Source: Chiua virens (taxonomy: Eukaryota > Basidiomycota > Agaricomycetes > Boletales > Boletaceae). From it: 64,000 nt of DNA. Location: NCBI GenBank assembly GCA_019787685.1, contig JAHNUO010000009.1:310001-374000 (forward strand), in the 5' to 3' direction. The notes below the pieces were generated by a model, which did not search any database, had not been told where the DNA came from, and saw nothing but the letters and a program-made list of their open reading frames with translations. The stretch's first letter is position 1. Every line of letters starts with the position of its first letter. Shown here in pieces: positions 35,937 to 47,324 of this stretch. The position numbers and the translations under genes are program-made.

Positions 35937-37904
35937 CTACATATTGTCGGACAAAAAGGTGTAAGTGGTTTCGTCATCAGAAAACTCGTCCAGGAGTGCT
36001 GCCGCTTCGTCCATCTCAATGTCATCTTGATTGACCGGGTTGGGAGGTAGACCATCCTCTGCCTCCATCTCGTCCAATGCCTGATGGTGCTCAATTTCTA
36101 ATGAATGTTAATGGACAATAGAGTCGAGGAAATGGATGTGAACTTACAAAGACCCATGCCATTTGCCAGACCACCCATATATCCGTCTACATTCTCGAAA
36201 AGTTCTTGAAGCCCCGGGATCAACTCCTCGTTGTTACCCCCATCCTCAGGCTGCTCGCTGTCTGCATTGCCAGTCGAAAGGATATACTGGAGTTCGACAT
36301 GGTGGTCATGCTGTTGCAACGCATTCAGCAGCGATTGATAGACAATCCACACGGAAGAGCGGTTGACAGATGGCGAACCAATCCGACCATAGCAATCCTC
36401 GATGAAGGTGCCAAGAGCGGGGGGAACAAGGTCGAACACGACATGGTCTTCTTTGATGTAAAGCTGGCGAACGTGGTCAAGTGCTGTTTGATCGACCATG
36501 ACCTGATTTCGTATGTTAAGTAACCAACTCGGAGAACCTGAGAGTATTTAGATAGTGTACATACTTTGAAGTCGAGTGCGCCGAAATCTTGTGGCGACTC
36601 GTGGATGAGCTCGGGAACACTGTGCGGGAGTATCTGAGAGGCTTATTAGTACAGATAAGTCATGGACAAATTCAAATATACCTTGTTACGGTCACGTCGT
36701 TTACGAGAGCGATTGATACGTTGCTTGTAGTTATCTAGTTCTTGCTGGAGCCATGGGATGAAAATCCAACGAAAGACCATCCTGACGTCGAGTAAAATGT
36801 GTTAGTAGACGCACCAGCATATCGGAAATACCACTTACAGTTGTAAGGTATTATCTGGGTCAAACCACCCAGCCTGAATGCCTTTTTCGAGCACCTCCTC
36901 AAAGCCCGGAGTGAAGCGGCGCCGGAGTTGTGACCAAGCGATCTCTGGCATGATATTTTTCTTCAAGCGCATCCAACGGTGCTGGACGAAACCTTGCAAT
37001 GCCGGGTCATGCATCTGGCGAAGCATCGTTTGCGCGTTTGCAATACCGAAGTTTTCCGTGCCAGGATCACTCTGCGTCACCATAGGAACATCTAATGAGA
37101 GGTGTCGAGAGGTGTGAGTATACATTCGAAGCGAGCACAAAGGCTTACTTACATCCGAGGGATTCCACCGTTTCGAGATAGTAGGACAGAATAAGCTGCG
37201 GGTTACGGTTACTATGCCATACCTTCATCCATAGAATACGCCCCGAGAATGGCTCGATGCCGGTGTGTAAGGCCAGACCAAAGCGTAACCATTTGTCGTG
37301 CTGGTCGACTGCCCAGATGTCATTGACACCTGCAGCCCAGAAGCGACGACGTTTGAGGCGATTAGCTCGACGAGCTTGGATGAGGTGAGGTTCATAGAGC
37401 TGGAAATATTCCTGAACTACCCGCCTGTCAAATAATTAGTGCGATACTTTCAACTAGATGAGTCTGAGTGCGTTTTACCTCGGAACACTGAGACCATGTT
37501 CATGAAATAAAAGACTGACCATTTCCCGAGCCCCAGCATGTGGGTACATCTTTCGCAGTTCGACCATTTGCGCTGTGATAGAGGCTGTCGTGTGTTGTTG
37601 CTGTCGTGCTCGAGTCAATCCGAGGCTCTTCCGGATTGACTTAAATTTGGTGAGTCTATTTGATTGCGTCTGCCTGACAGTTCAATTCTTGAAGTGAACA
37701 GGGCACTTACCCAATGCCGTACTGGTCAGTGTCAAATACTTTTTGAAGCGCACCGACAATCTGTCTGTCTGTCTGCCGTGCGGCCCAGAGCCGTTGAATG
37801 TGGGGCTCTATCAGTTCTAGGGGTGCTGTATCCATGGTAAGTCCACTAAAAACAACGAGAGCCGCATTTTTACACTTACGGGTAGGTTTCCACTGGTTAG
37901 GCAT
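35937..37904 (-). CDS. Integrase-type (DDE, rve-like) transposase
   Basis: The predicted enzyme cuts and joins the transposon ends. The start at 37904 reads MPNQWKPT, and a 55-nt intron leads to PLELIEPHIQRLWAARQTD. An N-terminal helix-turn-helix region follows (LRKMYPHAGAREMVSLLF, similar in layout to the IS3 HTH_21 type), then RRVVQEYF and the catalytic core. That core has VNDIWAVDQHDKW (first Asp), a beta-strand with GIEPFSGRILWMKVW, SDPGTENFG (second Asp) and, about 41 residues on, KKNIMPEIAWSQLRRRF with the likely Glu. The acidic C-terminal tail ends DDETTYTFLSDNM with the stop at 35937-35939. There are seven to eight short introns and no frame break that I can see. It lies divergent to the alpha-kinase gene in the same element. 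Confidence 0.83.
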
Positions 37905-38694
37905 CGTAAATGACGCGGATGGCCCAAGACACAGTCACTGGGTTCGGTTAGGTGAGAGGGAAGGGGCTCGATAGGTGAGGCAATCCTGGTGGGCAGCAAG
38001 GCTCGCTAATAGAGCACCTCAGAGTCTTTGTTGGCATGGCAAAACACGCGCACCACCACCGTGACCTTCACTTGCTGCCTCATGTCAGATAGCAACCCCC
38101 ACTTACCCCCATCGTCTACCGGCTTCTTACCCAATCGCTTCTCACTTGAATCCACCCCATTCTCAGAATCTCCTTCTCCTGTGACTCTTTGCCCCTTCTT
38201 GGGATTTTGTTATCCAGGTATTGTGCGCTTTGTTTCCTCATGTCCTCGGCTCACCGCACCATTTTTTTTGTTTTTAGAAGCTATCTTTACTTCGTCTACT
38301 ATCTGCCACCTCTCAAGTTCCGCCTCAGTCCTCGTTGTCCTTTCTTTAGCAGGTATGTGTACCAGATTTGTTCTCTTATCTTGGACGAAGTTCGACGAAC
38401 ATTTTCTCACGAGTCACGACAGATTCTCTATCTATTGTGACCCAATTCAACTAACCAACTTGTCGCCGGATGGCAACAGCCACACAGAATTCCGTCAGAT
38501 GACAGTAAGTCCTTTATCAATTCCAGTAAACTCAACTTACAAGGGTCGAGCAGCGCCATTGCTGGGTATAACATGTATCAAATTCCCAGGGACACCGTGC
38601 CGGGCCAAGGTGTTGCGCCAAGGTGAGCTACTAGTATAAAACCTGTGGGCTGCCTCCATGACTCGGACTAACACGTCACATAGCCTTTCCCATC

Positions 38695-41614
38695 ATGTCG
38701 TCCTTTCAGCTTGTCGCACCGCTGACTGAGGTGGCTTCAGACGATCAGGTCTGCAAGCGTACCTTCTGCAAGGAACTCATCCCCCGAGGATCGCCCTACT
38801 ATCCTGTTGTAGGCTATGACGCCAGCATGCCTCCACGCAAAATGTGCCAACATTGCTATGAAGAGTGCCTCAGGTTACCAGGTACTGCTGTGCGCGAAAC
38901 GTGTAAGTAGTATCTGCCAGTGAGGATGATGCTGATCATATTTTGTGGTAGACCCAGCTAGCATGGCGGTCCCTGATCCTCAACAGGTGCGAGTGGCTGT
39001 AAATGCCTCACAATCTAGATGTAAGTAGCACATCTTTTTCGAAGTATTTTGCCTTGGAACTCATTTTATTCACAGCAACGGTCAATCCACCTGCATTGGT
39101 TGCGATTCCACCTAGATATGGAGTAGGTATTTCACGCATGAACTTGAATCCACCTGCCCCACCTGCGCAGCTGCTCCAATCTCGTGGATCACAAGCAATG
39201 TTACCGCCCTCATTACCCACTGCCCGTTTACCCACCCAGCTTGTCCAATCTCGCGGATCACAAGCAATGCTGCCACCCTCGTTACCTGCTGCCCGTTTGT
39301 CCCGTACTGGCCCCAGGGTGGATGTGCCAGCCACTTGGTCCACAACTGGTCCAGTGTCCATCCCCAAGTCTAGTAACTGCGCAGTCATGCCTCACAATTT
39401 CGCTTCTTATAATGAAAGCCATGCATACTATCCTACAGAAACTCAGTGTTGGTCAGGCCTTGCTCGCGGTACCCTTCCTTCTGCTGAGACTATCTCCTTG
39501 AGTATCGTGGCCTTGCGTGAGGGTGGTCAAAGGAGAGGTCGCTTGAATGGGACCCCGTTTGGGGTAAGTACTCACCAATACTACGACTGGCTGGACATGA
39601 CTGGCTGACATTGCTATAGAATATCATTGAAGGAAAGAAAGGTATCGATGCACACATCACTGCCAGCGGGCTCGTGGCAGTGGCACGTGAGATTCTCGTC
39701 CCCAACATTATAGCTTTCTGTCCTGAGTTCCCTTGGTGTGTGGACGAGTTTGTGATTCGCGATGACTCCTGGGTGGATCTCGCAAATCATGCCGAGACCG
39801 CCGAGAATCCTTTGGGCTATTTTTACCAGGACTGTCTCCAATGCAAAGGCAAGGGATTCGTGTTCAAGACCCGGCAGTTTCCTATCTATGTCGTCGTCCC
39901 CCAGAACCAGTGGACAGACTATGAAGAGTTCATTGTGAAGAAAAATGGACCACCGACGGAGTTGGACTTCAAGTCCACTAGCAAGTCTGGTGCTACGTCT
40001 CGCCGTTGTTCTGCACATGACACTACACAGCTCGTGAACACATCTCCTGGAGCATCTCGCCACCGCTCCACACACGACATGACACAGCTTGCATCCCATC
40101 ACCGCCAGCCGAACTCCATGACTGCTCCATTGTCATCTATTCGCTCACCTCCTGCGGTGTCACTGCAACCTCTGTTCTTGAGTTTGAACGATGAGCAGTC
40201 TGATGACGAGGGACCAATATCCAAATCGCTTGTAAAGGTAATGTATTAACACAACTAATTGCCTACTGTGACTGACATCTGATGCTCCAGCCTGCTACTG
40301 TCTCGTCTCCAATCTCAATCAAGCGTGCCTATAGTACGCGCCCCAGCAGTGCCGCCAGTAGTACAACAAAGTCCCTGCCTACAAAGAAGATGTTTGTCAT
40401 CAAGTCTGAGCCCTTGTCCCCCAATCGTGATAACCTTCGCGAAGCATTGCGAGTCAGCGGGACTGCTGATTTGGATACTACGCAAAGTAAGTTTTTCTTT
40501 TCTACTTCAACTCCGCTACTAACTGTTTATAGTCTTGAAGAATTCTGTCTACCAGATCGACTTCTATCCCATCCCCACGGTCTCCATCAAACTTATTCTG
40601 AGGAGTCCTAATCACTGCAAATTTGATTTGGACCCAAAGAAGAACGTGACAATCTTACATCCAGGACAACTTCGGCTCGGTGGTCAGGATGAGTCATACG
40701 TGGGAGCTGGTGCCTTCAAGACAGCATATACTGCAACCTTGATACTCTCGAAACCCACCGCCACTGGTATAGGGTCTAAGCCGCACGAGACCATTATTAT
40801 CAAGCGACCCTACATTCGTCGTCCCAATCAAGACCCATTTAGCACAGGCCCTTTCAAACGTCTTGGCATCAAGGAGGAGTCTGAGAAATTATTCCGTGAG
40901 GCCAATGTTTTGTACTGGGCGAAAGCACTCTTCAAGCTTGCTGAAGATTATATTGCCAAGAGAATTGCGAAGGAAACTGAGCCCCCACCTTTCAAAATCC
41001 CTTCCATATGCTTCGTCGATGCTGCTCTCACCTTTCGATACCCAGCCACACCAGTCAGAGGGCCTCGCACACCATCCATTGACTGCACCTATCTTTGTGA
41101 AGAGGAGATAGAGGGTGCCGACATGGTGTTCCTGAAGTTCATCCACAACGGCAACTGCGTTCCACTTCCAAGGCCTGGGGATACTGGCCATGACGTTGCT
41201 GAATTTCTTGCGTTCACCCAACACATTCAGTACGTGAAAACAAAGGGTTCCACCTACGTTTCAGACTATCAAGGTCAGTAATCTCAATGTGTTGTCTATG
41301 CTATAATCTCATATCTTTGTATTAGGGACAACTTCCCTCCTGACGGACCCTCAAATCCTCACCCATCCGTGCATGTTTTTTTATCTTGTTATTTCTATCT
41401 GACTCAGACTGCGACTGATCTATTTCTTAGTGACATCGGACACGACCTTTTTTGTGAAGGGAACTTGGAGAAGGCGGTGGAACTTTTTGAGGATGAACAC
41501 ATCTGCAATAAGTTTTGCAAGTGGCCGGGCTTCAAGTTGGTACCATTTAGAGGGAATTGGAAGGGCAAGGGTAAGGCATTGGATCCCGTCATCTTGAGCT
41601 CAGACTCCAAGTAA
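38695..41614 (+). CDS. Transposon-borne protein with N-terminal Cys cluster and C-terminal alpha-kinase domain
   Basis: Read as one multi-exon gene from MSSFQLVAPLTEVAS. N-terminal part: a zinc-binding-like set (CKRTFCKELIPRG, then CQHCYEEC). Next comes a Pro/Ser-rich linker with a 23-residue tandem repeat, then a conserved-looking block (ILVPNIIAFCPEFPWCVDEF, CLQCKGKGF, FPIYVVVPQNQW) and an Arg/Ser-rich linker. The C-terminal atypical alpha-kinase domain has VGAGAFKTAYTATL (Gly-rich loop), IIIKRPY (Lys), VSDYQG followed after splicing by TTSLLTDPQILTHP (metal-binding Asp/Gln), DIGHDLFCEGN, and the zinc-site EDEHICNKFCKWPG. It would phosphorylate Ser/Thr. The host or transposon target is unknown. 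Upstream exons from an ATG at 38082 are possible, since the frame joins across an intron into AFPIMSSF. Nearly all splice sites are canonical. Confidence 0.82.
39176..39313 (+). repeat. 69-bp tandem duplication inside the alpha-kinase linker
   Basis: Two in-frame 69-bp units (39176-39244 and 39245-39313) both encode QSRGSQAMLPPSLP and an ARL-type end, with a few silent or conservative changes. This lengthens the linker by 23 residues. Confidence 0.75.
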
Positions 41615-41731
41615 TCATCTACTATGTTTTTGGTACCATGTGATTTTTTGCTGTGCACTTTTGAATGCCATACATCATTGTCAGATTATATTATGGAGAC
41701 AATGGAAGTGCACTACTTGGAATCTTGGATC

Positions 41732-41907
41732 ACTTTGTCCTACGTGTATCGTACATGAAACCCAATGTATAGTACGTACGGCCATTGGCCGAAGTGGTGA
41801 CTGGGGGTCATCGTGAATGCAAGCAATCCGATTTCCTAATCTTCATGCCGAATGTCGGAGGGCGAAAACTGTGATGCGGAATCAGCACGACCGTCCGGCT
41901 TTCCATA
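41732..41907. repeat. Right terminal inverted repeat
   Basis: Inverted copy of 35715-35890. It starts about 117 bp after the alpha-kinase stop codon. Confidence 0.92.
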
Positions 41908-41913
41908 GAAACG
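41908..41913. repeat. Target-site duplication, right
   Basis: The hexamer gaaacg is identical to 35709-35714. Confidence 0.85.
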
Positions 41914-42272
41914 TCAAGGTGACCCAAGCCTGATTCACGCGCCCAGTGCTCAGTACTCAGTACCCAGATTCGACCGTAGTACCTGATTTTTTAAAAGGAG
42001 ACAAAGTATAAATCAGGCAGATGGTGGGTTGGTTCGCATCGTCCGGGTTACACCACAAACTCAGACATATTTGTGACTCGAAACGACAAGAGGTAATACC
42101 CAAAAGCCGAGCCAGAGCACGAAACATTCCTAGCTCCAACACTGATGCTGTTGCATGAATGACAAGAGTTATAACATCCTCCTCACAGCAATAGCACAAC
42201 ACTTGATGCAGCGAGACGGGACGGCTATTTACAGAAGGGGAGAGAGCCGAAGGCATGCATATGCATTATTTT

Positions 42273-43553
42273 TCAGGGTAAAGGCAAAACAACCGGCTTC
42301 CTCATCGCCATGCAGACATCCAGATACGCCGGGTCGGATTCAGGTGTGATGATTCCCCGTCGTATACAGAAGTCAACCAGTGCCATCGCAGAACTCGGCT
42401 TGAACTGTCCTTGGAGCAAGCGGTCCATGACCTCCTTTATGTCCATCAACTGGAACGCATCGACCTCGCCGTCCTCGGCGTTCGTGCGCGGCGCGACAGT
42501 GCCGTCGTTTGGAAGTCGGAGTTCGTAGAGGTAATAGATCCCGGGTAGGATCCATTTTGAGGGCGACCGGTTCGAAAAATTGAGCATCCCTGTCGAAAGT
42601 ACATGTCGCTTGACGAAATCCGATGGCAGAGAGGCTTCTTCAGTGCACTCGCGGACGATGGTCTCATTGGGTGTTTCTCCAAGTCCCATGCCTCCTCCCA
42701 CAGTGCAGTCGTACCGGCCAGGCCATCTATATGTTCAAAGTCAGTTTCACGAACAAGAGATGCGATCACTCAGACCCACGTGCTCTTCGATAGCGACCGA
42801 CGAGGGATCCAAAGCATAGTTTTACCTGTGACAGGACAATCATAGAACGCTTTGTTTCGTGTGAACGAGGATGATGATTAGAAAAGTTAAGGTCGACAAC
42901 GTGGACACGCTTACCTGTGAGGAGGCAACCGAAATTGGCGAACCCGAACAGAGGGAGAGCAGCACGCTCGATCCCAAATGCAAGGTTCAGCGTCGAGTCA
43001 GGCCGGTCCCGTGGAGGGGCATACACGGGGTATATTTCATCGCTCCAGCCTGAAATCGAAACCGAAAATGATTTACACCGTAAATGTGGGGTGGGAGCAG
43101 AAACGGAACAGCCATGCCTTTCAATATATCTCGAAAGAGGCCCCCTGATTTCCACCTTTCCAAGACGGTGTGCATGGCGTGCGTTTTTGTCTCTGTATCC
43201 GCGACGAGATCCGCAAAGCAGATTGCCCAGGGGGAGTCGTCCGACCTGCGAAGCACGCTCCAAACGGATTTCTTCCCGCATTCTTGGTCGTGTTGGTGGT
43301 CTTTAAGGATTTCCTTGGCGACATTGGGTCTGAGGAAACCGATGGGAGTTGAGAGAGACGTCGAATGTAGGAACATGGGCAAGAGGACTTCTTCCTCCTC
43401 TGGCAATATTGAACCCGCCATACACGACGCACGATAAGTTACCAAAGGATCATTGAATGGGCCCGATGGGAGAGAAAAGTTGATCGCAGAATGTACTAGC
43501 GGTAGCACGCTGCGAGGCAAATGATGGCGACCACCGACAGTCATGGTGCGCAT
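42273..43553 (-). CDS. Nudix hydrolase with DUF4743-like N-terminus (thiamine-pyrophosphokinase-related type)
   Basis: A soluble pyrophosphohydrolase of the yeast YJR142W / Tnr3 N-terminal type, proposed in that family to clean oxidised thiamine diphosphates. The N-terminal domain has TPIGFLRPNVAKEIL and WAICFADLVADTETKTHAMH. A segment IYPVYAPPRDRP and RAALPLFGFANFGC follows. After two introns come MLWIPRRSLSKSTWPGRYD-like residues and a full Nudix box GGMGLGETPNETIVRECTEE with the RE..EE set. The C-terminus is MRKPVVLPLP, stop 42273-42275. No thiamine pyrophosphokinase domain is attached. The start is uncertain: MRTMTVGG at 43553 or the next Met at 43544 fits best, and an open frame continues upstream without family match. 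Confidence 0.83.
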
Positions 43554-43951
43554 GCGTCGAAAGCAAGACGGGGTAGTCCAGATGGGGTCGCTAAGCGGCC
43601 AGAAGGCACTACGACTGACGTGTACATGAGAAGGAGACTTACACACACGTGTGCAGTTGCCAGCATAACTCGTCAGGCGGGAGTACATTTGCGTCCAGTT
43701 GTCAATAGTCGGGAGTCGCTGAGTCTGCTTTCGTAAATGTGTGGCGTTGCGGCATGGGCCGACCCGATTCCAATACAGTAACTTCAAGCTTCTGCACGTA
43801 CTCACACCAAAAAAGATCGCGATGTCATACAACGCTCAGAGTACGACATAATACAGTATAGTAGTACAACAACGGCGGCTAGATTCGGAAACTTCCAAAT
43901 GATTTTCGACAGTGAGGCGTCTCGCGCCATATTCCCAACACTATCATCACT

Positions 43952-45054
43952 CTACCACTCGAGGGACTCGGCCTCTGGGGCCTCTCTTTTCCAGTCAAAG
44001 ATGCCTCCGCGTTCCTTGAACATATTCTCATCAAAGCCCGAGTCTTGGAGTGCATTCTGGACGCCCACTTCTAACAACGATCTCCCAGGTATCTTGCCTC
44101 CGTCCTGACAATTCAAGAATCTAACCAGCAATCAGATTCCGGAGGAATTTCAGTGGCCACAACATACCTCATCCGCTCATCTAAGTTGAGGTAAGAATCT
44201 CTCATAGCTTCGTTAGACTCGGGGACGAGACACTTTTGAGTGGCATGCCGGTCAAGGAAAGCCTGGAACTGCTCGTCGGTGATGACGAGCTTGCGAGCAT
44301 CGCGCAGTGAACCTGTCTCGGCACCAGTGTTTTCGGAGTCTAGCAAAAGCACTTGGAAAACCTGATGGCGATCAAACGGATCAGTAGCTCGATCAAGAGA
44401 TAAGTGGCGGTAGGGCGTACCTTCCAGCGGAACGGTGCGAGTTGCTCGATTTGCTCATTCATATCTTCTTCCCAATTGTTGCTGATAGAGGGGCGTCAGC
44501 GGGCAACATATCAGCAGCAGCCATACGCACATGGTGACAACACTGTTGATTTTAACCTTGATACCTCTGTCTTTGGCCCATTGGACGAGCTTGAACACGG
44601 TGTCAATGTGTGTCGTCGAGGTTCCGTGTTCCGCACGGCCCTGTTTGACGTTGGTGTCTACGTCGAACGAATCGCAGGAAATTGCCATAACGTCGAGATA
44701 TTGGCCGTAGGTGTCCAACCATTTTTCGGTCACCTTCGATCCGTTATTCACGACGGAACACGACTCGATATGAAGTTCTTCTTTACAGAATTTGAAGACT
44801 TCCCCTATATAACGCGGGTTAAGGAAGGGTTCGCCACCGCTGATGTTGAGCTTCTTCATCCCCGCATCAGCAAGCATGCGGAGTCCGCGCTTGGCGTCCT
44901 CGAGAGGAAGAATGAACTCGTTTGTGTTCGTGTGGAAGCAAAAGTGGCACTCGTAATTGCAACGCCTGTTTGGGAACCAGTTGACGGACACTGGCACCAT
45001 TGTAGGTGCTGTGTTGAAGAAAGGAATTGTGACATCGAGCCAGGAGAATTTCAT
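43952..45054 (-). CDS. RSAD2: Viperin-like radical SAM enzyme (RSAD2 family)
   Basis: Viperins use S-adenosylmethionine and a 4Fe-4S cluster to turn a nucleoside triphosphate (CTP in animals) into its 3'-deoxy-3',4'-didehydro form, a chain terminator. About 305 residues in four exons, starting MKFSWLDVTIPFFN. The cluster motif CNYECHFCF has Cys32, Cys36 and Cys39. LNISGGEPFLNPRYIGE follows, then VMAISCDSFD, and the viperin-specific C-terminal part: NNWEEDMNEQI, FRWKVFQVLLLDSENTG, LDERM spliced to RFLNCQDGGKIPGRSLLEVG, and SGFDENMFKERGG with DW near the end. The stop is at 43952-43954. It lacks the N-terminal amphipathic helix of animal viperin, so it is probably cytosolic. Substrate and role in fungi are unknown to me. 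A decayed partial copy lies at 48.7-49.1 kb. Confidence 0.92.
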
Positions 45055-47324
45055 GTTGATACGTTCAGATCTTGGTGCGCGCGGGGGGAGGATAGGATGA
45101 AAGAAACGTAGTAGGATCGCAGATCTTATAGGTTTCGACTCTTACAGGATTTCAGGGAAAGCGAACTGTGGCGTCCAGACGGCAAGACCTACGAAACAGG
45201 AACCCGGTAGTTATTATTATTCTGTAGCCCAAGGAATGAAAGTTGGACCCACCCTGCCGCAACAGCAAGTTTGTACCATGTGTTGTAAATTCTACGTTCG
45301 ATGACGTATTACTTACTGTTATCATCCAGATATATGCAGATCAACGATGGAAATGCCCCAAATAACACGGTTACATGTGACTTGTACCTAAACGTGCTTT
45401 ACGCTAGTGGAGCAGTGAAGTCAGCGTTAATGACAACTAGAATGGTGCACGGTGAGTGACCCCCGAACCGTCATGGCGTTGTCAGCTTAGCAACCCCTAT
45501 TAATACCCCATTTGGCGATACATATCGATTGGCACACGTATTAACGGTATCGTGCGGTAGCCATGACTCGAGTCGAAGGCGTCTGAAATTGGGGCGACAG
45601 CGAGGCTCAGAATAGGGTGGCACAGTAGATCGCCGAGCGCTTGGAGAAAGAGTAACGAGAGGACATGTTCCCCCAGCATCCATGGACTTTTCAGTGCATT
45701 TATTGCTACATGCTGCCAAGTTTGAAGTGATGCAGTTGTTGATTGTTGATTCAGAAAACAGGGACTACCATGTCAAATCTGCGGGTTAATCTGCGGATGC
45801 GGGGGTGGGTAAATACGCGGAATTTTCGCAAGCGAGATAACAGGTACGATGAAACCGGGTATGAATAACATACATTCTGGGGCAACCGATGAGATTCTTC
45901 AGGTAGGATGTGAAACCCGTTTCAAGCCTTTGCGCCAACTGAATCTGGCATAAAAAGACGGAGCGCTCGTTTTAAGTTCGGGTCCATCAACAAAGAGTGA
46001 CAGGCGTGACTGTGAAGATAATTAATTTACTTGGGCATGACTCCTCATGGTTAGGGTACGGGTGAATAGAATCAATGAGGGACACCATTGGTCAGATCCC
46101 TTACTTGATGAGGCCCCACATTGCACAACAAATCAACGCTTGTGCAGACGATTGATCAACGTTGTGCCTATTCAAGAATGAGTACGTCAAGTATGACGGC
46201 TCAACTGGGCAGCTGATTTGAGAGACTTGATCGCGTTCGAGTCACAGGACCCAGATAATTAAAACACGTTGCGTCACCCTGGAGCAACTTGAACGTGTTT
46301 GTGAAACACTTCAATATCACTCTGGGCCCGGGATTGTGGAGTGGGAGCTCGAATGGTGTGGAAGGGAACCGCAGTACCACTTGAAAAAACCACCATTCAT
46401 TTTTCGCTGCCAAGACTCAAAGCGTTGGCTCCGAGAGGACCAGGAGAGTCCTGGATCAGAATTCAGATCAGTCTCAGTACTTATTGTCTAACACGAGACA
46501 CTCACTGGATTTGCTTAGACGCTCAGTTGGTAGTGAGACTGGTGGATCGACGTTTCAACCACTGGCACTCAGAGGGACGTGGAAGAACTCGACAATGCCA
46601 CGGGTTACAGTCGTACGCGTGAGATTTGTTGCGGCCCGTCCCGTTGCTTGACGACATTTCTTCTACTCATCATGATCTAAACAACTTCAACTCCAATACC
46701 ATTCAGTCCTCAGCGTGATTTATGTAATCGTCAAGGTTACAGTACTCATGAATCATGGATCATATTGAGACGGGAACGGGATACTTCGAATGAGGTCGTG
46801 CCAGTGAGTGTCATTTCTCCCAGACCCGACTAGACGGTGACCTAGTGATGACCTAGCCTTTAAGTTGATTATGTGTGCATTCAACTTCGCCTGTGCCCCT
46901 CCGACGTGACCCGTGCTTTGACAACCAGGTGGACGGATAAAGGGGACAGCTTGTTTCAAGCTGCTGTGGGTCAAAGTTCCTGTTCAAAGCCACTCCGTCA
47001 AAGCGACATGGTTTCGACTTATTGCTTTGCTCTCCGCTTTGAATTTGAACAAAGGAATCGAGATGTGGGCTGCGCGACGACGCTCGGTGTGGACCAAGGT
47101 GTGGATTGAGTGTGGACGCCTGGATTGTCAGCCACACCACATTTGTGGGTATTTAAACTCGACGACGTTTGACTCCTCCCATCGAACTCCTTGCTCGCCT
47201 TCTTTTTCTCTTTTGCCTGCCGCCATTGATGACAAGCACTTTCGTTGCTGCCCTCGACGTTCCACCCACTGTTACTACCTGGATCTACCACCTCGATATC
47301 GACGCTCAACTTTCAGGCGAGTTT
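45055..47324. other. 2.3-kb intergenic stretch upstream of viperin
   Basis: No gene is recognised on either strand. Short frames only. It should contain the viperin promoter at its left edge and leads into the dyad-repeat array. Confidence 0.45.

Larger units (their letters stand above)
35715..41907. mobile_element. 6.2-kb DNA transposon carrying an integrase-type transposase and an alpha-kinase gene
   Basis: The element is bounded by 176-bp terminal inverted repeats that differ at about eight positions (about 95% identical). It is flanked by a perfect 6-bp direct repeat gaaacg. The ends read TATGGAAAGCC. Inside are two divergently transcribed multi-exon genes that nearly fill the space: a DDE integrase-like transposase (35937-37904, minus) and an alpha-kinase-domain protein (38695-41614, plus). 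The 6-bp duplication, the TAT end, and an IS3-like helix-turn-helix plus rve-type core agree with my memory of the eukaryotic IS3EU superfamily. That placement is inference. Frames in both genes look intact, so the copy may be young. Confidence 0.9.

Noticed and set aside
38028..38639. Separate gene upstream of the alpha-kinase
   Set aside because: No family match. Its end joins in frame across an intron into the alpha-kinase gene, so it is better seen as possible extra 5' exons.
44404..45111. 235-codon open frame on the plus strand
   Set aside because: Antisense to viperin, whose minus-strand reading has all the radical SAM motifs.
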